From the NCBI GenBank assembly GCA_003153475.1, contig PLYT01000005.1:26781-90780 (forward strand): a DNA stretch of 64,000 nt, written 5' to 3'. This document shows, piece after piece, positions 9,585 through 21,301 of the stretch. Under the pieces are notes generated by a model. The model worked only from the letters and a program-made list of their open reading frames with translations, searched no databases and was not told the origin of the DNA. This stretch comes from Betaproteobacteria bacterium. GTDB taxonomy: Bacteria > Pseudomonadota > Gammaproteobacteria > Burkholderiales > Casimicrobiaceae. The position numbers and the translations under genes were made by a program. Numbering within the stretch: position 1 is the first letter of the stretch; the number at the start of each line of letters is the position of its first letter.

Positions 9585-11018
9585 ATGACCGCGAGAGACC
9601 TGACCTACCTTCCACTGACCGAGCTCTCGCGCCGTCTGGGCGCCGGCGAGACTTCGTCGCATGACATCGTAAGCGCCTGTCTCGATCGCATCGCCGCCTA
9701 CGATGGCCGCGCGCATGCTTTCATCGACGTCTATCGCGACGCCGCGCTCGATTGCGCAGCCGCAGCCGATCTCGAGCGCAAGGCGGGACTGGTTCGCGGA
9801 CCGCTGCACGGTCTGCCGATCGCGCTCAAGGATCTGCTGCACATCAAGGGCCGGGTGACGACGGCAGGGTCGAAGAGCTGGCATGGCCGAGTAGCCACCG
9901 AAACCGCGACGGCCGTCGAGAGGCTGCTCGCGGCCGGCATGATTCCGCTCGGCAAAACGCACATGGTGGAATTCGCTTTCGGCGGCTGGGGCCGCAACGA
10001 GCCGATGGGGGCTCCCTGGAACCCGTGGGACACGCGCAGGCACCGCGTCGCCGGCGGATCGAGCAGCGGATCCGCGGTGGCGGTCGCCGCGGGCTTGGCA
10101 CCTGCGGCAATCGGCTCCGACACCGGCGGATCGATTCGCATCCCGGCGGCGCTGTGTGGATTGACCGGGTTAAAGCCGACCTACGGCACGATCAGCCTCG
10201 CCGGCGTCGTACCACTGGCGACGACGCTCGATTCGCTCGGCCCGCTGGCGCGCACCGTCGAGGACGCGGCGCTGCTGACCGCCGCGATGGCCGGCCCGGA
10301 CCCACGCGACGCCGCCACGCTGACCGTGCCCCGACTCGATTTCGATCCGGTGCTCGCCGGCGCTCCCGACGTGCGGCGGCTGCGCATCACCGCGATCCCG
10401 GCCGACCAGCTGCCCCCCGATACGCTGCCCGACGTGGCGCGCGCGTTGCAGCAGGCGATCGCCGTGCTGCGCGAGCAGGGCGCGCTGGTCGATGAAGTCC
10501 GCGTGCCGATCGATTTCGAGGACCTGATGTTGCGTAATGGCAGGATCATCGCCGCCGAGGCGTGGGCGCTGCACCGCGCGTATATCGAGGACCCGAAGCT
10601 GCCGATCGATGCCTGGGTGCGCAAGCGAACGATCGGCGGCAAGGCGTTCAGCGCCGCTGACTATATCGACGAGTTGACCCGGCGCAAGCGCGCCGCCGCG
10701 GACTTCGCCGCGTGGATGCGCGGCCGCGACGCGCTGCTGACGCCGACCTTGCCGATCACCGCGACGGCGATCGAGGAAGTCGACGAAGTAGCCACGCCGC
10801 TGGCGACGTTCACCCGTGTGGCCAATTACCTGGGCATCTGCGCGCTGTCGCTGCCGGCAGGCATGTCGGCGGATGGGCTGCCGGTCGCCGTGCAGCTCCT
10901 GGGCGCGCCGTTCGCCGAAGCGACGCTGGTCCGCGCGGGCCGCGCGTTTCAGCAGGCAACCGACTGGCACTTGCAGCGACCCGATCTGGCCGCGTGGGAG
11001 AGCGCCCCGCACGCGTGA
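9585..11018 (+). CDS. amidase (amidase signature family)
   Basis: GGSSSGSAVAVAAGLAPAAIGSDTGGSIRIPAALCGLTGLKPTYG amidase signature. Confidence 0.95.
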   Translation: MTARDLTYLPLTELSRRLGAGETSSHDIVSACLDRIAAYDGRAHAFIDVYRDAALDCAAAADLERKAGLVRGPLHGLPIALKDLLHIKGRVTTAGSKSWHGRVATETATAVERLLAAGMIPLGKTHMVEFAFGGWGRNEPMGAPWNPWDTRRHRVAGGSSSGSAVAVAAGLAPAAIGSDTGGSIRIPAALCGLTGLKPTYGTISLAGVVPLATTLDSLGPLARTVEDAALLTAAMAGPDPRDAATLTVPRLDFDPVLAGAPDVRRLRITAIPADQLPPDTLPDVARALQQAIAVLREQGALVDEVRVPIDFEDLMLRNGRIIAAEAWALHRAYIEDPKLPIDAWVRKRTIGGKAFSAADYIDELTRRKRAAADFAAWMRGRDALLTPTLPITATAIEEVDEVATPLATFTRVANYLGICALSLPAGMSADGLPVAVQLLGAPFAEATLVRAGRAFQQATDWHLQRPDLAAWESAPHA

Positions 11019-11296
11019 GCGTCGCTGATGCGGCGTCGCGCCCAGGGATTCGGTCCTTGCTCGTATGACACGCTGACCCGCAGCAACGGCGCGCGCATTC
11101 TGGGCTTGTGCCCGTCGGGCCTGGCCACATCCAGCGTCTTCCGCACGCCAAGGTCGCCTCCGTGGTGCAGTCCCGGTTGATCGAAAGGCTCGGGGTCGCA
11201 CAAGAGTGGTGCTTGGAAAACGGCAGCTGCAAGGCAATAGTGCATCTTCGGCCCGCATCCGGGGGCCGCGATCGTAGCAAGTTTCTGTTATCCGGC

Positions 11297-11311
11297 ATAT
11301 TCCTGGAATAT
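11297..11311. promoter_or_regulatory. perfect palindrome ATATTCC-T-GGAATAT (operator candidate)
   Basis: 7-bp arms, 1-nt centre, directly upstream of a -24/-12 match. Confidence 0.5.
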
Positions 11312-11319
11312 CTGGCCGC

Positions 11320-11334
11320 TGGCATGCCGCTTGC
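11320..11334 (+). promoter_or_regulatory. candidate sigma-54 promoter TGGCATG-CCGC-TTGC
   Basis: GG-N10-GC spacing, match to TGGCACG-N4-TTGC. Confidence 0.5.
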
Positions 11335-11376
11335 GACTGGAAAATGCATGACGATGCGCTGGCGGCCGGAAGCGCG

Positions 11377-11691
11377 ATGATCGCCGATGGGATTGAGCGT
11401 TCCGTCCGGCTCGCTGCCGCGGCCGCGCTGCTGGCGTTCTTCGCGCGCTGCCGCGGCAAGGCGCCGCCGGTTTCGCCGCTCGATCGTCAGCGCCCGGCGC
11501 GACCCCACCCACGGTGCGACGAGGCGTCGCGCCAGGCATTCGAGCGCGATCGCCGGCGATCGCCTTGGGCCGACGTGGCCTGGTCGCTCGTTATTCTGGT
11601 TTTGCTGACGCTCGTCGTCTATGCCGAGCTGCACGGAGCGAACATCCTGTCCGAACTGGACGATCTCGGCTTGGCACCGGGCGGTTACTAG
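11377..11691 (+). CDS. hypothetical small protein with one C-terminal TM segment
   Basis: ggaagcgcgATG; SPWADVAWSLVILVLLTLVVYAELHGANIL; internal start of ORF 11344..11691. Confidence 0.4.
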   Translation: MIADGIERSVRLAAAAALLAFFARCRGKAPPVSPLDRQRPARPHPRCDEASRQAFERDRRRSPWADVAWSLVILVLLTLVVYAELHGANILSELDDLGLAPGGY

Positions 11692-11709
11692 GCCCGACCC
11701 GAAGCGACT

Positions 11710-13806
<2,097 letters not shown>

Positions 13807-13859
13807 TTAGCCGGGACTTGCGACAAGGATCGCGGCGGGCCGTCCGCCGGACCTCGACT

Positions 13860-16274
13860 TCAGACGACGCGGCGCAGCAGGCCTGGATCGCGCGCGGCTC
13901 GTGTCCAGACCGAGGCGCGCATCCACGCGACCAGGTCTGCCGCTACCACCGGGCGGCTGAGCAGGTAGCCTTGGACCATGTCGCAGCTCAAGCCCCGCAG
14001 GCGCTCGACCGTCGCTTCGTCCTCGACGCCTTCCGCGACGACCACCAGGCCCATGTTGTGCGCGAGGTCGATCGTCGAGCGCACGATCACCGCATCGCTG
14101 GTGTCGCGTGCCATCCCGAGGATGAACGTCTTGTCGATCTTGAGCTCGTGCACCGGCAGCCGGCGCAGGTAGGCAAGCGACGAGTAGCCGGTGCCATAGT
14201 CGTCGATCGCCAGCCGGCAGCCCAGCGCATGCAGCCGCCGCAGATTGTCGATCGCGTGATCCGGATCGTCGAGAATCGCGCTCTCGGTGATTTCCAGCGT
14301 AATCCACTGCGCGGCGCAGCCGTGTTCGTGAAGCAGTGCCTCCACCCGGTCGGGCAACTCGAGGTCGACCAGGTCGCGCGCCGAGATGTTGATCGACACG
14401 TTCATCGGCAGGTCGTCGCTGTGCCAGGCGGCGCATTGCGCGATCGCGCGGCTCATCACCCACTGCGTGATCGCGCGGATGTATCCGGTCTGCTCGGCGA
14501 AAGCGATGAATTCGACCGGGGAGACCAGACCGCGCGTCGGATGCCGCCAGCGCACCAGCGCCTCAGCGTGCATCTCGCTGCCTCCGCGCAGTGCAACCTT
14601 GGGCTGATAGAAGAGCACCAGCTCGTCTTCGTCGACCGCCTTGCGCAAGCCGCTCATCAGCGACAGGCGTTCCTTGCTGTGCTGGTCGTAGCGCTCGTCC
14701 CAGAGCGCGATGCCGAGATTCTTGCGCTTGGCCGCGTACATTGCGGCGTCGGCGTGGCGGAGCAAGGTCGAGCGTTCGCTGCCATGCTCGGGATAGATCG
14801 CGATGCCGATGCTGGCGCGCACGTCGACGACGTGGCCTTCGGGCGTCATCGGCATGTCCAGCGCGTGCAGCAGCGACTTGGCGACCCGCTCTGCCTGAGC
14901 CGCGTCGTCGCCCGGCAGCAGTATTGCGAACTCGTCGCCGCCGAGGCGCGCGACGGTATCGGTCGGCCGCTTGAGCACGAGCTCGAGCCGGGACGAGACG
15001 GCCCGCAGGATCAGATCGCCGATCGAATGGCCGAGCGAGTCGTTGACGTCCTTGAAGTGATCGAGGTCCATCAGCAGCACCGCGACCGGCATCCCCAGGG
15101 CGGCGGCACTGAGCAGCGCCTCGTCGAGGCGGTCGTTGTACAGCGCCCGGTTCGGCAACTGCGTCAACCCGTCCCGGTAGGCCAGATCCATGATCCGCGA
15201 TTCGCGGCTCGCGATGTCGTCCTGCATGATGCGAAAAGCGCTGGCGAGATCGCCGATTTCGTCGGTGCGCGACACCGGTGGAGCGGTCGAGTAGTCGCCG
15301 GCGGCGATGCGCAGCGCGATGCCGGCCAGGTCGTGCACCGGGCGCGCAATCCCCCGGGCGATGACAATACTCGCGAACACCGAAATGATCGCCCACAGCA
15401 GCGAGATCAGCGCCATCTGGTGTTGCAGGCGACGGAACGGCTCGAGGGCCGGGTACAAGGGCTGCTGCAGCACGGCGACGACCGCCGCGTCCGCCAGCGT
15501 CGGCAGTTGCAGGACACGGGTGATCGCCGTGTCGCCGTAGGCCGCATTGCCGTCGGCATCGGCTTCGGCAAAGCGATCGGACGCCATGTCGGCGCGCAAG
15601 TCGGTGCGATCGGCCAGCGCCAGCGTGCTGGCCTGAAGCTTCCAACCATCGTTGGCGCGCCGGCTGAAAAAAGTCACGTCGAGCCCCGTCAGCCGCCGTA
15701 ATTCATTCGTCAGCGGGTCGTTGACCCGCTGGCCGACGACTGCCCACGCGATGGGCACCGGAGCCAGCACCGGAACGACGACCAGCTGGTAGAGTTCGCC
15801 GCGCAGGACGACCATCGCGGTCGCCTGTTCCAGAACTTCGGCCTGATCGAGGAGACGTGGCAGCGCAAAGGGCTTGCCCGTGCCGATGTCGAGCGTGTCG
15901 CCCACGACTTTCTGGTCGAGACCGACGATCATCACCAGTGGCGCCTCGATCCGCTTGCCGTAGTTGACGAGCACGGAGCCGATGGTGTCGTGATCTCCGG
16001 TGGCGATCACCTCGCGGAACGCATAGTCGGCCGCCATCAGGCGCGCGCCCTGGACCAGGCGCTGCGCGTCCTGCTCGAGCAGGCGGTCGAACACGCGTGC
16101 GCCGGCGACGACTGCGGCGCCAACGGTGCTGCGTGCAGCGTTACCGCCCACCGTGTTGATCAGTACGAAGCCGCCGACCTGGACGACAAAGATCAGCAGC
16201 AGGAAAAGCGCCAGGATGCGCCTTTGCAGGTTGCGCATCGGCAGCGCCCACAGCCGTTTGAGTGTTGTCGTCAT
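13860..16274 (-). CDS. bifunctional GGDEF/EAL c-di-GMP signalling protein with N-terminal sensor and HAMP
   Basis: VARLGGDEFAILLPG; EALVRWRHPTRGLVSPVEFIAFAEQTG; IDDYGTGYSSLAYLRRLPVHELKID; N-terminal TM plus extracytoplasmic region. Confidence 0.95.
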   Translation of the reverse strand: MTTTLKRLWALPMRNLQRRILALFLLLIFVVQVGGFVLINTVGGNAARSTVGAAVVAGARVFDRLLEQDAQRLVQGARLMAADYAFREVIATGDHDTIGSVLVNYGKRIEAPLVMIVGLDQKVVGDTLDIGTGKPFALPRLLDQAEVLEQATAMVVLRGELYQLVVVPVLAPVPIAWAVVGQRVNDPLTNELRRLTGLDVTFFSRRANDGWKLQASTLALADRTDLRADMASDRFAEADADGNAAYGDTAITRVLQLPTLADAAVVAVLQQPLYPALEPFRRLQHQMALISLLWAIISVFASIVIARGIARPVHDLAGIALRIAAGDYSTAPPVSRTDEIGDLASAFRIMQDDIASRESRIMDLAYRDGLTQLPNRALYNDRLDEALLSAAALGMPVAVLLMDLDHFKDVNDSLGHSIGDLILRAVSSRLELVLKRPTDTVARLGGDEFAILLPGDDAAQAERVAKSLLHALDMPMTPEGHVVDVRASIGIAIYPEHGSERSTLLRHADAAMYAAKRKNLGIALWDERYDQHSKERLSLMSGLRKAVDEDELVLFYQPKVALRGGSEMHAEALVRWRHPTRGLVSPVEFIAFAEQTGYIRAITQWVMSRAIAQCAAWHSDDLPMNVSINISARDLVDLELPDRVEALLHEHGCAAQWITLEITESAILDDPDHAIDNLRRLHALGCRLAIDDYGTGYSSLAYLRRLPVHELKIDKTFILGMARDTSDAVIVRSTIDLAHNMGLVVVAEGVEDEATVERLRGLSCDMVQGYLLSRPVVAADLVAWMRASVWTRAARDPGLLRRVV

Positions 16275-16432
16275 CGTGCGCCCGGCCCGTGGCCGGCCCT
16301 CGACCCACCGGCCACCATCGCTGCGATGCCGCCGCGATCACTGCCGCGCACCGGCACTTCGGCGACCAACGCCGCCGCTCCTGGTCGGCAAAAAATGACC
16401 CGCACCCGGTCCTTCGACCCGGCCTGCCTCCG

Positions 16433-16456
16433 AATATGACTATTTAATATCATATT
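16433..16456. promoter_or_regulatory. inverted repeat AATATGA-N10-TCATATT in an AT-rich divergent intergenic region
   Basis: Perfect 7-bp arms read from sequence. Confidence 0.45.
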
Positions 16457-16580
16457 ATTCAATAAGTTACAGACAACAACTGCTTCGTTCAGCCCCCCGG
16501 CTTTCCGCCTCGCATCAAAAGTGCTTGTGCACCACGTGTTGCGAGCCCATGACTAAGCAAGTTCCCTGCCGCCGATAGCG

Positions 16581-17513
16581 ATGAATGCCATGCCAAATTT
16601 AGATCCCGCTCGCCGCGTGCGACGCACCGCGCGTCGTCGCCGCGTCGCGGCGCCTTGGTGGCTGTCCGGGATAATGCTGCTCTGCGCCGCCGGACCGGCC
16701 TGCGCCGAGTGGTTCTACGACGTGCGGGCGGGCGGCATGTACGACGACAACCTGACCCGGGCTCAGCAGGCGGCCGATGTCCGCGGTGACGCCGCGGCAA
16801 CGCTGGCCGCAGCCGCAGGATGGTTCGTCGCGCCGACGGGCGCCGATGGCGTCACGCTGTCACTCGACGCGAACAGCGAGGCCTATGGACGCTTTCATGG
16901 ACTGAATCTGATCTCGATCGGCGCCGGCGCGGGCTATCGCCACAAGTTCGGGCTGGGCTCGGCGGCCCCCTGGGTATCGGTCACAGTCAAGGCGGCGCAC
17001 GACGATTATCGCGGCGACATTCGCGACAGCGATCGCTTCGAAGCCGGCGTCGAGGTCGGACGGCGCCTGAGCACGGATTTCGACGCCTCGTTCGGCGTCG
17101 CGGGCGACCGGCGGCGGCCCCGCAACGATAGCCCCGTCGTGCCCGGCATTTCCGGCAAGATATTCGATTTGCGCGGACAAAGCGTGTTTGCGCGCGCTGC
17201 GTATGACGTCAGCGACCGGCTGCAGGTCGGCGGACGCCTGTCGGTGCGCCGCGGCGACATCGAGTCGACGACCCGGCAGAATATCGACATTTTCCTGGCC
17301 TCCGACGCCATCGCGGCGGACCCCACGTTTGGCAGCGATTTCTACGCGTACCGGCTGCGGGGCACGACCAAGACAGTCAACCTGAATGCGAGCTGGGCCC
17401 TGTCGGATCGCTCCTCGATCAACTTCGGCTACGCGCTGGCCAGCACCGCCGCCTACGACGACCTCAACTACTTGAGCCGGGTCGGCTCGATCCTGCTGGC
17501 CTTCCACTTCTGA
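16581..17513 (+). CDS. predicted outer-membrane beta-barrel protein
   Basis: Signal peptide ending ACAEW; alternating amphipathic strands; C-terminal VGSILLAFHF (terminal Phe). Confidence 0.7.
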   Translation: MNAMPNLDPARRVRRTARRRRVAAPWWLSGIMLLCAAGPACAEWFYDVRAGGMYDDNLTRAQQAADVRGDAAATLAAAAGWFVAPTGADGVTLSLDANSEAYGRFHGLNLISIGAGAGYRHKFGLGSAAPWVSVTVKAAHDDYRGDIRDSDRFEAGVEVGRRLSTDFDASFGVAGDRRRPRNDSPVVPGISGKIFDLRGQSVFARAAYDVSDRLQVGGRLSVRRGDIESTTRQNIDIFLASDAIAADPTFGSDFYAYRLRGTTKTVNLNASWALSDRSSINFGYALASTAAYDDLNYLSRVGSILLAFHF

Positions 17514-17527
17514 TCCGACTATCGACG

Positions 17528-18193
17528 ATGGAGACTTCCCGCATGCGCATCCTCTTTGGCCTCGCCCTGTTCGCGCTGACCGCGCAGACGGCGCTGGCGC
17601 AGAACGAGATCGTCGCCACCGTTCTCGACGACAATGGCAAGCCGGTGGCCGATGCGGTCGTCGTCGCCGTCCCGGCCGACGGCGGCATACGCCTGCCGAC
17701 CCGACGCGACGCGGTCGTCGACCAGGTCGACAAGGAATTCACACCGAAGGTCAACGCGATCCTGGTCGGCACGCCGGTGATCTTCCCGAACCACGACAAC
17801 GTCCGGCACCACGTCTATTCGTTCTCGCCGGCCAAGCGCTTCGAGCTGCCGCTCTATGCCGGCGTGCCTGCGCAGCCGGTCGTATTCGACACCCCGGGCG
17901 TCGTCATCCTCGGCTGCAACATTCACGACTGGATGGTCGGTTACGTCTACGTGTCCGAATCGCCGTATTTCGCCAAGACGCGCGCCGACGGCAAGGCGGT
18001 GATCGCCGACGTGCCGGGGAAAACCTACATCGTGCGCGTATGGCATCCGCAGCTCGAAGGCTCCGAAGCCATGACCAAAAGAACGGTCGACCTTTCCGCA
18101 AAGCGGCGGGTCGACGTCGAATGGGCGTTGAAGCTCAAGCCGGAATTGCGCATGCGCCGGTCGCCCGTCGGCGACCACAGTGGGCACTATTGA
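17528..18193 (+). CDS. methylamine utilization/cupredoxin-like periplasmic protein
   Basis: Signal peptide; FPNHDNVRHHVYSFSPAKRFELPLYAG..VVILGCNIHDWMVGYVYV with His/Cys/Met cupredoxin-like ligands. Confidence 0.75.
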   Translation: METSRMRILFGLALFALTAQTALAQNEIVATVLDDNGKPVADAVVVAVPADGGIRLPTRRDAVVDQVDKEFTPKVNAILVGTPVIFPNHDNVRHHVYSFSPAKRFELPLYAGVPAQPVVFDTPGVVILGCNIHDWMVGYVYVSESPYFAKTRADGKAVIADVPGKTYIVRVWHPQLEGSEAMTKRTVDLSAKRRVDVEWALKLKPELRMRRSPVGDHSGHY

Positions 18194-18256
18194 CATGTGT
18201 GCGCCAAGCCACCAAACTCGCGCCCCGATGAAATGCCGTAACGGGAAAGGCTGACG

Positions 18257-18583
18257 ATGGACCGCCGCCTGGATTGGATCGCCTCGAACGGGCTGCTCGC
18301 TGCAGGCTTGTATTTTGCCATCGTTGCGCAGGTCGGTTGGGCGCAGTACGCGATCACGGCGTTCACCTGGTGGATGCTGGCCAACTGCGCGACCGCGCTG
18401 ATCGGCGGCCCGGGCTCGCGGCCGGTCAGCCTGCCGACCGCTCCACCGCTGCAGGCGATGGTGTTCGATCTCGGCGTCCTGGCCGTCATGTTCGTCGCGC
18501 ATTGGTACTGGACCGCGTTCGCCTACGCCATGATGAGCGGCTGCGCGGTGCTCATCAGGGAACGCACCCCGAGCAAGCGCTGA
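18257..18583 (+). CDS. hypothetical small membrane protein
   Basis: About 3 TM segments; MDRRLDWIASNGLLAAGLYFAIVAQVGWAQYAITAF. Confidence 0.55.
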   Translation: MDRRLDWIASNGLLAAGLYFAIVAQVGWAQYAITAFTWWMLANCATALIGGPGSRPVSLPTAPPLQAMVFDLGVLAVMFVAHWYWTAFAYAMMSGCAVLIRERTPSKR

Positions 18584-18695
18584 CCGTTCGCCACCGCGCG
18601 GCCGAAAGCGCCGGCGTTGACGCTGCACGCGTCAAGCGAAACAATCGGGGTTCCGGCCTCGTACTGCCGGTTTCCCACTCCGAGGAACTTTCCCG

Positions 18696-20078
18696 ATGTC
18701 GCCGGACTCAGCGGCCGCCCGCCGCGATCAGTCATTCCATCTGCACCCTTCGACCAACCTGCGCACGGTCCTGAACGAGGGACCGCTGGTCATTGCGCGC
18801 GGCGAAGGCGTCTATGTCTACGACGATCAGGGGAAGCGTTATCTCGAGGGCATGGCCGGCCTCTGGTGCGCATCGCTCGGATTCTCCGAGCGACGGCTGG
18901 CCGACGCCGCCTATCGGCAGATGTGCGAGCTGCCGTTCTACCACAGCTTCGGCGGCAAGGTTCCGGCCATCAGTACGGAGCTCGCCGAGCGGCTGATAGG
19001 CATCGCTCCGACCGGCATGGGCAAGGTCCTGTTCGCCAATTCGGGATCCGAGGCGAACGACACGGCGATAAAGCTCGCGTGGTACGTCAACAATGCGCTC
19101 GGCCGGCCACGAAAGAAGAAGATCATCTCGCGGCAGCGCGCCTACCACGGCGTGACGATCGCCACCGGAAGTCTGACCGGCCTTGCCTTCGCCCACGACG
19201 ACTTCGATCTGCCGATCGCGCGTATCCTGCACACCGACGCGCCGCATTATTACCGCGGCGCGCACGCAGGTGAAAGCGAGGAAGCGTTCGCCGCTCGCCT
19301 TGCCGCCAATCTCGAAGCATTGATCCTGCGCGAGGGTCCCGACACGGTCGCGGCGTTTTTTGCCGAGCCTGTCATGGGCGCGGGCGGCGTCATCGTGCCT
19401 CCGGCGACCTACTTCGATCGCATCCAGCCGATCCTGAAGAAATACGACATCCTGTTCGTCGTCGACGAGGTCATCTGCGGCTTCGGCCGCACCGGCAAGA
19501 TGTTCGGCTCGCAGACCTTCAACCTCGAGCCCGACATGATTACCGTCGCCAAGGCGCTTTCGGCGGGCTACCTGCCGATTTCGGCCACGCTGGTTTCGAA
19601 TGCGATCTATGAGATCCTGCTCGCGCAAAGCGACAAGCTCGGCATCTTCGGCCACGGTTACACTTATTCGTCGCATCCGGTCCCGGCCGCCGTCGCGCTC
19701 GAGACGCTGAAGATCTACGAAGAGCGCGACATCGTCGCCGCCGTCGGGCGCGTCGGTCCGCGCCTGCAGGCGGCGATCCGGAACCACGCCGCGCATCCGC
19801 TGGTCGGCGAGGCGCGCGGCATCGGCCTGATCGGCGCCGTCGAGCTGGTTCGCGACAAGGCGACGAAGGAGAGCTTCGCGCCTAAGGCCGGCGTAGCCGC
19901 GTACCTGGTCCGTCGCGCCCAGCACCACGGCGCGATCTTTCGCAACATGCCCGGCGACATCGTCGCATTCAGCCCGCCGCTCGTCATCAGCGATGCGGAG
20001 ATCGACGACATGATGGAATGCTTCGGCAAGGCGCTCGACGAAACCTGGGCGATGGTGAAGGAAAAGGGACTCGCGTAA
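18696..20078 (+). CDS. class III aminotransferase (omega-aminotransferase, putrescine/beta-alanine type)
   Basis: YLEGMAGLWCASLGF; FANSGSEANDTAIKLAWY; FVVDEVICGFGRTGKMFGSQ. Confidence 0.95.
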   Translation: MSPDSAAARRDQSFHLHPSTNLRTVLNEGPLVIARGEGVYVYDDQGKRYLEGMAGLWCASLGFSERRLADAAYRQMCELPFYHSFGGKVPAISTELAERLIGIAPTGMGKVLFANSGSEANDTAIKLAWYVNNALGRPRKKKIISRQRAYHGVTIATGSLTGLAFAHDDFDLPIARILHTDAPHYYRGAHAGESEEAFAARLAANLEALILREGPDTVAAFFAEPVMGAGGVIVPPATYFDRIQPILKKYDILFVVDEVICGFGRTGKMFGSQTFNLEPDMITVAKALSAGYLPISATLVSNAIYEILLAQSDKLGIFGHGYTYSSHPVPAAVALETLKIYEERDIVAAVGRVGPRLQAAIRNHAAHPLVGEARGIGLIGAVELVRDKATKESFAPKAGVAAYLVRRAQHHGAIFRNMPGDIVAFSPPLVISDAEIDDMMECFGKALDETWAMVKEKGLA

Positions 20079-20176
20079 AGCCCGGTGGCCAGCCTTGAGG
20101 CACCGGTGCGGCGCGCGCGTTGACCGTATGCCCGGCGACGAACGATGATTGGCTCCATCCGCGAAGGCCCGGCAGC

Positions 20177-21286
20177 ATGAAAACATCCGAACCCATCGTC
20201 CGCTTCGTTGGCGTCGAAAAAAGCTACGATGGCATCACCCGCGTCGTTGATGATCTCGACCTCGATATCGAGCGCGGCGAGTTCCTGACCTTGCTGGGGC
20301 CGTCGGGCTCGGGCAAGACGACGACGCTGATGATGCTCGCGGGCTTCGAGGCACCGACCGGCGGGCAGATCCTGCTCGAAGGCAAGTCGCTGTCCCACAT
20401 GCCGCCACACCAGCGCAATATCGGCATGGTGTTCCAGAACTACGCGCTGTTCCCGCATATGAGCGTCGCCGAAAACATCGGTTTCCCGCTGTCGGTGCGC
20501 GCAGTGGCTGCGGCAGACCTCGCCGCACGGGTCGAGCGCGCGCTCGACATGGTGCAGCTGGCCGGTTTCGGGGACAGGCGTCCGGCGCAGCTTTCCGGCG
20601 GCCAGCAACAGCGCGTCGCGGTCGCCCGCGCGCTGGTCTTCGAGCCGAAGCTGATCCTGATGGACGAGCCGCTGGGCGCGCTCGACAAGCAGTTGCGCGA
20701 GCAGATGCAGCTCGAGCTCCGGCGCCTGCACCAGCGCCTGGCCGTCACGATGGTCTACGTCACCCACGACCAATCCGAGGCGCTGACGATGTCGGATCGC
20801 ATCGCGGTGTTTCACCGCGGCCGGATCCAGCAGCTCGACACGCCCAAGCAAATGTACGAATACCCGAGGAGCGCCTTTGTCGCCCGCTTCATCGGCGAGA
20901 ACAACCGGCTCGAAGGCAGCACCGAGTCGACCGCCGACGGCCGCTGCACGATCCGGATAAGGAACAGCGAGACCCGGATCGAGGGCACGCTGGTCGAGCC
21001 GGTGCAGGACGGCGGCGCCGTCACCGTTTCGCTGCGCCCGGAGCGGGTGCAAATACACGTGGCCGGGCATACAATCGGCGCACGGCGCGGCTGCAGTCTT
21101 GCCGGCACGCTGCGCGAAATCGTCTACCTCGGCGACCACGTCCGGGCGCGCGTGGCGCTCGACGGCAGCGAGGACTTTACGGTGAAGCGCCCGATCAGCG
21201 AGGCGCATGCAATACCCGATGTCGGCGCGGCGGTGGAAATGCAGTGGCAGCCCGAACACTGCCGCGTCTTTGCGCAGGAAAACTAA
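20177..21286 (+). CDS. polyamine-type ABC transporter ATP-binding protein (PotA-like)
   Basis: LLGPSGSGKTTTLMMLAGFE, LSGGQQQRVAVARAL, LILMDEPLGALDKQLREQMQ, TOBE-like C-terminus. Confidence 0.95.
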   Translation: MKTSEPIVRFVGVEKSYDGITRVVDDLDLDIERGEFLTLLGPSGSGKTTTLMMLAGFEAPTGGQILLEGKSLSHMPPHQRNIGMVFQNYALFPHMSVAENIGFPLSVRAVAAADLAARVERALDMVQLAGFGDRRPAQLSGGQQQRVAVARALVFEPKLILMDEPLGALDKQLREQMQLELRRLHQRLAVTMVYVTHDQSEALTMSDRIAVFHRGRIQQLDTPKQMYEYPRSAFVARFIGENNRLEGSTESTADGRCTIRIRNSETRIEGTLVEPVQDGGAVTVSLRPERVQIHVAGHTIGARRGCSLAGTLREIVYLGDHVRARVALDGSEDFTVKRPISEAHAIPDVGAAVEMQWQPEHCRVFAQEN

Positions 21287-21301
21287 GTCCAGGAGATCAC
21301 C

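Noticed and set aside
13818-15701. 627-aa plus-strand ORF
   Set aside because: Shadow of the GGDEF/EAL gene
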